From Falsiroseomonas sp050563545 (GTDB lineage: Bacteria > Pseudomonadota > Alphaproteobacteria > Acetobacterales > Acetobacteraceae), in the NCBI RefSeq assembly GCF_050563545.1, contig NZ_JBNXUM010000011.1, positions 146,585-210,584 of the forward strand: a stretch of 64,000 nt of DNA. Reading direction: 5' to 3'. Position numbers and translations under genes: made by a program. Below the pieces are notes generated by a model, which saw nothing but the letters and a program-made list of their open reading frames with translations, had not been told where the DNA came from and ran no database searches. Positions within the stretch are counted from its first letter, which is position 1. Each line of letters opens with the position of its first letter. Positions 58,415 to 64,000 of the stretch are shown piece after piece.

Positions 58415-60515
58415 GGGCGGGCTCCCGCGCACTGGCCTGGGGGGCGGCCGCGTCCTCGTGGCGGATGATGACGTTGCCGTCGCGATCGAGCGTCGCCCAT
58501 TGGCCGGGAAAAACAATGGAGGTGGAGGACATCTCCTCGATGATCGCGGGGCCGGGGATGCGCAGCCCGACGGCCAGCTTCTCCCGCGCATAGACCGGCG
58601 TGTCGTGCCAGCCATGGCGCGGGTCGTAGTAGACGCGCCGCGCGCCGATCACCGCCCCCTCCAGCGTGCCGCCCTCCGGCGGCGGTTCCGGCGCGCCGCG
58701 CGGGACATGGCCGATGGCGGTCAGCCGGCAGTTCACGAGCTCAACCCCGCGTCCGGGGATGTCATAGCCGTTGGTGCGCGCATGCTCCTTCGCGAAGTCG
58801 GCCAGCACCTGGTCGAGGCTCGGCATGGCGTCGCCGAGCGGCACGCGCACTTCGAAGTTCTGCCCCTCGTAGCGCAGTTCCACCGCGCGCACCGAGGCGC
58901 GCCGCGCCTGCGGCACGCCTTCCTGCGCCAGCCAGGCATCGGCCTCTGCCGCCATCTCGGCGAAGAGCCTTCCGGCCAGTTCCCACGTCACCTCGTTCAT
59001 CGGCGCGATCTCGCTGCGCACGAAGTCTAGCGCGATATCGGCCAGCAGGATGCCGCGCGCACACATCGTCCCGGGCTCGCGCGGGATGATGACGGTCGGG
59101 ATGGAGCATTCCGCCGCGACCTCCGTCGCATGCAGCGGCCCAGCACCGCCGAAGGCAAACAGCGCGAAATGCTCGGGCGAGTAGCCGCGTTCGGTCGTCA
59201 CGCCGCGGATCGCGCGGCCCATATTCGCAACCGCGATGCGGATGATACCGAGGGCGGCCTGTTCCAGCGTCAGGCCGAGCGGCCCGCAGATCCGCTCTTC
59301 GATGGTGTGGCGCGCGGCGGCGGCGTCCACCGGCATCGCGCCGCGCAGCAGCGCGGTCTGGTCGAGCCGGCCGAGCACGATGTTCGCATCCGTCAGCGTG
59401 GGCTCGGTCCCGCCGCGGCCATAGGCGGCCGGGCCGGGATCGGCGCCGGCGCTGCGCGGCCCGACCTTCAGCGCGCCGCCCTCGTCGAGAAAGGCGATGG
59501 ACCCGCCGCCGGCGCCGATGACGTCGATGCCGATGGAGGGCACCTTCACGGGATAGCCCGCGACATCGCGCGAGGACGACGACGTCGCCTTGCCGCCCGC
59601 AACGACCGAGACGTCGGTCGAGGTCCCGCCGGCGTCGAAGGTCACGATGTCGGGGAAGCCCGCCTGGCCCGCGACGACCGCCGCGCCGATCACGCCGGCG
59701 GCCGGGCCCGACAGGCAGGTGCGGACCGGTGTCGCCGCGGCGGTCGCCACCGACATCAGGCCGCCATTGGAATGCACGGTGTAGGGCTCCGCCGCGATGC
59801 CGGTGTCGCGCACGCGGGCCAGCAGGCGGTCGAGGTAGGTCGCCATCCGTGGCCCGACGAAGGCGTTCAGCACTGTGGTGGAGAAGCGGTCGAACTCGCG
59901 GAACTCCGGCAGGACTTCCGACGAGACCGACAGATACGCATCGGGCATCAGGCGCCTGAAGACCTCCTTCGCGGCGCGCTCGTGCGCGGCATCGCGCCAG
60001 GCGTGCAGGAAGCAGATCGCGACCGAGGTCACGCCGTCCGCCCGGAAGCTCTCCGCGGCCTGCTCGGCCTGCGCGAGGTCGATGGGCGCGAGTTCCGTGC
60101 CCTCCGCGGTGATGCGCTCCGCGACCTCGATGCGCCGCCGGCGTGGCACCAGCGGCGCGGGGCGCCGGATGTCGTAGTCGTAGAGATGCGGGCGGATCTG
60201 CCGCGCGATCTCCAGCACGTCGCGAAAGCCCTTCGTCGTGACCATGCCGGTGCGCGCGCCGCGGCGCTCGATCACCATGTTGGTCGCGACGGTCGTGCCG
60301 TGGCCGAGGAAGGCGACCTGGTCGGCCCTGCCGTCGTTCAGCGCGAGGATGCCGCGCACGCCGGCCTCGATCGCCTGGGACGGATCATGCGGCGTGGAAG
60401 GCACCTTGTGGAAGGCGATGCGGCCCGTCGCCTCGTCCACCATGGCGAGGTCGGTGAAGGTCCCGCCGACATCCACGCCGATCCTGAGCCGCCTGCCCTG
60501 CACCTCGGCCATCAT
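58407..60515 (-). CDS. hydantoinase/oxoprolinase subunit A (HyuA)
   Basis: 702 residues. The N-terminal ASKHA-like ATPase part has LRIGVDVGGTFTDLAMVDEATG and FLGHGTTVATNMVIERRGARTGMVTTKGFRDVLEIARQ. Central motifs are SGPAAGVIGAAVVAG, FDAGGTSTDVSVV and GAGGGSIAFLDEGG, followed by ERGYSPEHFALFAFGGAGPLHA. It hydrolyses ATP to activate the cyclic substrate. First gene of the HyuA-HyuB-Bug operon. A second ATG at 60512 is an equally possible start. Confidence 0.94.
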   Translation of the reverse strand: MMAEVQGRRLRIGVDVGGTFTDLAMVDEATGRIAFHKVPSTPHDPSQAIEAGVRGILALNDGRADQVAFLGHGTTVATNMVIERRGARTGMVTTKGFRDVLEIARQIRPHLYDYDIRRPAPLVPRRRRIEVAERITAEGTELAPIDLAQAEQAAESFRADGVTSVAICFLHAWRDAAHERAAKEVFRRLMPDAYLSVSSEVLPEFREFDRFSTTVLNAFVGPRMATYLDRLLARVRDTGIAAEPYTVHSNGGLMSVATAAATPVRTCLSGPAAGVIGAAVVAGQAGFPDIVTFDAGGTSTDVSVVAGGKATSSSSRDVAGYPVKVPSIGIDVIGAGGGSIAFLDEGGALKVGPRSAGADPGPAAYGRGGTEPTLTDANIVLGRLDQTALLRGAMPVDAAAARHTIEERICGPLGLTLEQAALGIIRIAVANMGRAIRGVTTERGYSPEHFALFAFGGAGPLHATEVAAECSIPTVIIPREPGTMCARGILLADIALDFVRSEIAPMNEVTWELAGRLFAEMAAEADAWLAQEGVPQARRASVRAVELRYEGQNFEVRVPLGDAMPSLDQVLADFAKEHARTNGYDIPGRGVELVNCRLTAIGHVPRGAPEPPPEGGTLEGAVIGARRVYYDPRHGWHDTPVYAREKLAVGLRIPGPAIIEEMSSTSIVFPGQWATLDRDGNVIIRHEDAAAPQASAREPAHA

Positions 60516-60572
60516 CCGCTTCCACGTGGAATGAGGCCTGGAACGGTGCGCTGAACGCGCGCCGCGCGCAAG

Positions 60573-61529
60573 TCAGCGGCGGAAAGCTCCGCTCACCATC
60601 GCGAAGGCCGGCGCGATCACGTGCTGCACAGTGGGGATCAGCGCCGCGCCGAGCACCACGCCGACGATGCCCGACACCGCCGCGCCGAACAGCCAGCCCA
60701 CGAAGCCCGAGATCGCCTGGCCCGCATGCTCCGCGCCATGCAATAGCGCACCGGCGGCGTGCAGGCCGAACGCCTCCAGCCCATGCAGCACGATCCCGCC
60801 GCCGACCCAGAGCATCGCCGCCGTGCCGACCGCGCCCAGCGCCTTAAGGAAGGGCGGCATCCCCGCGACGATCCCGCGCCCGACCGCAGCCAGCGCCCCG
60901 CCGCGGCGCGCCAGCGCCATGCCCACATCGTCCGCCTTCACGATGATTGCGACGGCGCCGTAGACCGCGACCGTGATGCCGATGCCGACCACGGCGAGGA
61001 TCACCGCCTGCATCACGAAGGATCCCGCGGGGATGGCGGAAAGCGCGATGGCCATGATCTCGGCGGAGAGGATGAAGTCGGTGCGGATGGCGCTGGCGAC
61101 CTTCGCATCCTCGAGCGCCTTCGCATCGGCCGGCGCGGAGCCTTCGCGCTCCTCAATCGCATGGGCGGCGTGCGGCACGATCGCCTCCCGCAGCTTCTCC
61201 GCGCCCTCGTAGCAGAGGAACAGGCCGCCCAACACCAGCAGCGGCGTGATCAGCCAGGGCGCGAAGGCGCTCAGCGCCAGCGCGGCGGGCAGCAGGAACA
61301 CCAGCTTGTTCCGCAGCGACCCCGCGGCGATGCGGCGCACGATCGGCAATTCGCGCTCGGCGGCGAAGCCGACGACGTAGCGCGGCGTGACCGCGGCATC
61401 GTCGATCACCACGCCGGCCGCCTTCGCCCCGGCCTTGGCGCCCTGCGCGGCCACGTCGTCCAGCGAGGCCGCGGCGACCTTGGCAATACCCGCGACGTCG
61501 TCCAGCAGGGCGAGCAGGCCCGAGCTCAT
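60573..61529 (-). CDS. DUF808 family inner-membrane protein (YedI-like)
   Basis: 318 residues with several predicted transmembrane helices (NKLVFLLPAALALSAFAPWLITPLLVLGGLFLCYEG, SFVMQAVILAVVGIGITVAVYGAVAIIV, AMLWVGGGIVLHGLEAFG). The N-terminus SGLLALLDDVAGIAKVAAASLDDVAAQ and the TPRYVVGFAAERELPIVRRIAAGSLRNK block are diagnostic of DUF808. Function unknown. Stands alone between the HyuA and RTX regions. Confidence 0.9.
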   Translation of the reverse strand: MSSGLLALLDDVAGIAKVAAASLDDVAAQGAKAGAKAAGVVIDDAAVTPRYVVGFAAERELPIVRRIAAGSLRNKLVFLLPAALALSAFAPWLITPLLVLGGLFLCYEGAEKLREAIVPHAAHAIEEREGSAPADAKALEDAKVASAIRTDFILSAEIMAIALSAIPAGSFVMQAVILAVVGIGITVAVYGAVAIIVKADDVGMALARRGGALAAVGRGIVAGMPPFLKALGAVGTAAMLWVGGGIVLHGLEAFGLHAAGALLHGAEHAGQAISGFVGWLFGAAVSGIVGVVLGAALIPTVQHVIAPAFAMVSGAFRR

Positions 61530-61634
61530 GCATCTTCCTTTTCTGCGGCCGCCGGCACGGCCCGATCGGGCGACAGATTGCCTGCCCTCCCGCTTACGCC
61601 AAGGGGGGCGGGGATGACGATCGCTCGGGGCGCG

Positions 61635-62040
61635 TCAGTCCGCGGCCTGCGCCATGCCCTGGTCGAGCCCGTGCTTGGCCATGCGGTAGCGCATGGTGTC
61701 GCGACTGATGCCGAGGCTGCGCGCCGCGCGGGAGACGTTGCCCCCGGCCTCGTCCAGCGCGCGGACCAGCGCCTCCCGCTCCACCTGCGGCAGGGTCTGC
61801 GGGATGCGTGGCGGTTCCGCGCCACTGCCGGCGGCCGGCGCCACGGCGATGCTCGCCACGCCGATCTCGCTCGCCGCGCCGCAGGACAGCACGGCCTGCT
61901 CCATCGCGTTGCGGAACTCGCGCCCATTGCCGGGCCAGGGATGCCGTGCGACCAGCGCGCGCCGCGGCGTCCAGCGTGAGCCCGGGCTTGCCGTAGCGCC
62001 TTGCGTGCAGGAGCCAGGAAATGCCAGGCCAGCAGCTCCG
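61635..62040 (-). pseudogene. C-terminal remnant of an NtrC-type sigma-54-dependent regulator
   Basis: Minus-strand text in three frames reconstructs the end of an AAA+ domain and a Fis-type HTH: LLAWHFL (near 62020-62038), HARRYGKPGLTLDAAARA (about 61952-62008), then LVARHPWPGNGREFRNAMEQAVL (about 61889-61957). The tail is LPQVEREALVRALDEAGGNV and SRAARSLGISRDTMRYRMAK, ending at 61635. At least two frame changes separate the pieces, and the ATPase core is missing. It is joined head-to-tail to the RTX gene upstream. Not functional as a regulator. Confidence 0.82.
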
Positions 62041-63267
62041 CGTCGCCGGCGAGGATGCCACCGGAGAAGACCAGCAGGCCCTTGGTCCCGGTGGAGAAGC
62101 CGGCGGCCCAGGCGAAGGCGTCGTCTTCGCCCTCGCCGGCCTTGGCGTCGATGGCCGAGAGGTCGATGCTGTCGAGGCCCGTCGCGAAATCCTCGATCCG
62201 GTCGCGCGCGGCGCCGGTGGAGGCGTCGCCGCCGCGGCCCTGCAGCCGGTTGCCGCCTGCATTGCCCGAGACGTCGTCCCTGCCGCCGCGGCCGAAGGCG
62301 TCCTCGAAGCCGGAGAGCGTGTCCGCCCCCGCCCCGCCGCCGCTCGCCCGCCCGGTCGCCAGGTTCACCGTCACGCCGAGCGTCAGCGCGGCATAGGAGA
62401 TGACGTCCCGCCCCGTGCCGCCGGCGTAGTCGTCGCCGACGCCGTCGGCATCGGCCGTAACGCTGTCGTTGCCATCCTCGCCGGCCGCGTCGTCGGCGCC
62501 CTGGCCGCCGCGCAGCGTGTCGACGCCGATGCCGCCATGCCCGTGGTCGTCGCCGCCGCCCTGCAGCGTGTCCGCCCCGTCGTCGCCGAAGAGGTCGTCG
62601 TTCCCGTCCCCGCCGAGACGTCGTCGTCGCCGCTGCCGCCCCGCACGCTGTCGTCGCCGGCGTCGCCCGCGACGTCGTCATTGCCCTTGCCGTCCGAGAC
62701 GTCATCGTTGCCGTTGCCGCCGTGCAGGCTGTCGTCGCCGGTCTCGCCGCGCACCAGGTCCGACCCGTCGTCGCCGCCGAGGTCGTCGTTGCCGCTGCCG
62801 CCATCCACCCAGTCGTCGCCGCCGCCATGCAGGCTGTCATTGCCCTCGCCGCCCGAGACGTCGTCGTCGCCGAGCCCGGCATCGGCGCTGTCGTAGCCGG
62901 CATCGTCGTCGATCTCGTCGTCGTTGCTGCCGTCGCCATCGGCGTTGTCGGCGGCAGCGACCGTGCCGGTGTCCTCGGGGTCGTCGGGCAGCACCTGGCC
63001 GTCATCGGCGATGAAGGTCTTGGAGGTCGGCACCCAGTCGTCGGTGGTGCCGGCGACGCGCGTGTAGACGCGGATGGCGCGGTAGCCGCTCTCCTGCTCG
63101 GTCTCGGTGATGGTGCCGGCGCCGATCACGAAGGACTGGTTCGGCCGGATCGGGTCGTCGTCGAGCGAGCCGTCGTTGGGGTCGATCTCGGCGAAGAGGG
63201 ACACGGCGCCGTCCACGATGAGGATGCGGTAGGTGTCCTCGGTGCCGTCGTTGCCGCTGTTCGACAT
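62041..63267 (-). pseudogene. RTX (haemolysin-type calcium-binding) repeat protein, frameshifted and lacking its own C-terminus
   Basis: Starts MSNSGNDGTEDTYRILIVDG with no Sec signal, as expected for type I secretion. Gly/Asp-rich nonapeptides follow (GGSGNDDLGGDDGSDLVRGE, TGDDSLHGGNGNDDVSDG, KGNDDVAGDAGDDSVRGGSG). Near 62620 one base seems missing in a GTCTC-GGCGGGGAC context. Reading the next frame continues the repeats (GNDDLFGDDGADTLQGGGDD) and then a C-terminal beta-domain (YAALTLGVTVNLATG, GRGGRDDVSGNAGGNRLQGR, DRIEDFATGLDSIDLSAIDA). The end runs into NtrC-like sequence, so the export signal region may be lost. A sequencing error at the frameshift cannot be excluded. Confidence 0.8.
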
Positions 63268-63409
63268 GCCGCCATTCTCCATCCTGGGCCCGTGCGTCCG
63301 GGTGGGCCGCACTGGCCCGCTGGCGCCCTGCGCTGCACGGTGCGTGCCACGCCGCTGCGTGTCGGCAAGTGCCTGGGACTGCTCGATCCTGCGAGGGGCG
63401 GGCGAAATC

Positions 63410-63462
63410 GGTGGGGGATTTCCACCACCCAGGGTGTCGCGTGACTGGGGGAAATCCCCCAG
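63410..63462. terminator. two similar palindromes downstream of the TonB-like gene
   Basis: CTGGGGG-aaat-CCCCCAG (63445-63462) lies 16 bp beyond the stop of the minus-strand TonB-like gene, and a weaker GGTGG/CCACC hairpin (63410-63426) follows. Both contain GGGGGATTTCC in opposite orientations. The first may end transcription of the TonB-like gene, although no T-run follows. Alternatively the pair are operator sites for the RTX gene. Confidence 0.45.
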
Positions 63463-63477
63463 CAGCCCCGGTGAGCG

Positions 63478-64000
63478 TCAGCGCATGATCAGGATGTAGT
63501 TCACCGTCAGGTCGATGGTCGCGCCGTTCGGGTCCACCGGCGGCGGGAAGGCGGGCAGGCGCGCGCCCTCGAAGGGGAAGGTCGTGCCGAAGTTGAGCGA
63601 GGGCGAGGCGCTGCCCTGCGTCAGCCTCACGTCGCGCACCGTGCCGTCGGCGTTGACGCGCACCTGCACGCGCACCTGGCCCTGCTCGCGCAGTTGGATC
63701 GCGCGCTGGGGGTAGCGCATGTTCTGGTCGAGCCAGCGGCGGAAGGCGGCGCGCCAGTCCGGCCCGACATTGGCGCCGGTGACGCGCACCGTGGGATCGG
63801 CGCTGAAGGCGCCTTCCGAGAAGCGAGGATCCACCGTGGTGTCGGTGCCGCGCCCCTGCGGCCGGCCGGAGGGCGGGCGTGGCGGGGCGGGCGGGCCGAA
63901 GCTCGGCGCCTCCGGCAGCATCAGGCTGCCCGGCGGCAGGGTCGGTCGCGGCTGCTGGAGGGGCGGCTGCGGCCGGGGCTGGGGCGCGGGCTGCGGGCGC
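63478..64000 (-). CDS. TonB-like C-terminal domain protein (N-terminus outside window)
   Basis: At least 174 codons, open at the right edge. A Pro/Gln-rich stretch near the edge leads to the TonB C-terminal fold: DWRAAFRRWLDQNMRYPQRAIQLREQGQVRVQVRVNADGTVRDVRLTQGSASPSLN and a final PVDPNGATIDLTVNYILIMR. TonB proteins transmit proton-motive energy to outer-membrane receptors. No ExbB/ExbD genes are visible in the part seen. Confidence 0.85.
   Translation of the reverse strand, partial: RPQPAPQPRPQPPLQQPRPTLPPGSLMLPEAPSFGPPAPPRPPSGRPQGRGTDTTVDPRFSEGAFSADPTVRVTGANVGPDWRAAFRRWLDQNMRYPQRAIQLREQGQVRVQVRVNADGTVRDVRLTQGSASPSLNFGTTFPFEGARLPAFPPPVDPNGATIDLTVNYILIMR

Noticed and set aside
62722..63444. 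Plus-strand Ala/Val-rich frame opposite the RTX repeats
   Set aside because: It is the complement of GAC/GGC-rich RTX codons, which gives GTC/GCC runs; the minus-strand repeats match the RTX pattern.

Overview
The window is about 70% GC, strongly G/C-biased at third codon positions and densely packed. Its core genes (ubiG, lysC, a RodZ-like HTH protein, ispG, hisS, prfA, comF, grxC, DUF1178, map, radC) and its accessory content (three Bug-type tripartite-tricarboxylate binding proteins, HyuA/HyuB, PF04909 amidohydrolases) fit an alphaproteobacterium, most likely an environmental Rhodospirillales/Acetobacteraceae member of the Roseomonas type. That placement is inferred from gene content and order; no marker could be searched. 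No tRNA, rRNA or CRISPR array was recognised.

Layout. 1-7.3 kb: partial RhlE-type RNA helicase, PH-domain protein, 2-hydroxychromene-2-carboxylate isomerase-like protein, then a minus-strand block (methyltransferase, map, DUF2306, radC, secreted serine protease, NTF2-like). 7.4-12.4 kb: a plus-strand run of cysteine-dioxygenase-like cupin, four-domain rhodanese, comF, grxC, DUF1178 and a BNR-repeat protein. 12.5-29.3 kb: the core block ubiG / lysC / nitronate monooxygenase / RodZ / ispG / hisS / prfA, interrupted by two insertions. One is a dienelactone-hydrolase operon facing a CadC-like regulator, plus an L2HGDH-like oxidase. The other is a small minus-strand biosynthetic cassette (adenylation-carrier-thioesterase protein, SnoaL-like protein, methyltransferase). 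Neither ptsP nor prmC, which often accompany lysC and prfA in alphaproteobacteria, is present. 29.3-30.2 kb is degraded, gene-poor sequence.

30.2-46.1 kb is catabolic. A nine-gene minus-strand operon (lacI, solute-binding protein, two permeases, ABC ATPase, glycoside hydrolase, two amidohydrolases, Rieske ferredoxin) has overlapping or nearly touching genes throughout, and an almost perfect LacI-type palindrome lies just upstream. It is flanked by a TIM-barrel isomerase, an SDR and an aldo/keto reductase on one side, and by the scar of a deleted CoA-transferase locus, a luciferase-like monooxygenase and another SDR on the other. A MetE-C-like methyltransferase with a GntR/FCD regulator follows.

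46.2-60.5 kb carries a polysaccharide-deacetylase-like protein, an intradiol dioxygenase and a Bug protein; a LysR regulator opposite a Bug / enoyl-CoA hydratase / NDP-forming acyl-CoA synthetase operon; and a HyuA / HyuB / Bug operon with a zinc-free alcohol dehydrogenase-like protein. 60.5-64 kb holds a DUF808 membrane protein, a frameshifted RTX calcium-binding protein fused to the tail of an NtrC-type regulator, and the C-terminal part of a TonB-like protein.

The two best candidates for undescribed systems are the LacI-controlled ABC/glycosidase/amidohydrolase/Rieske operon (32.6-41.6 kb) and the A-T-TE / SnoaL / methyltransferase cassette (22.6-26.7 kb).
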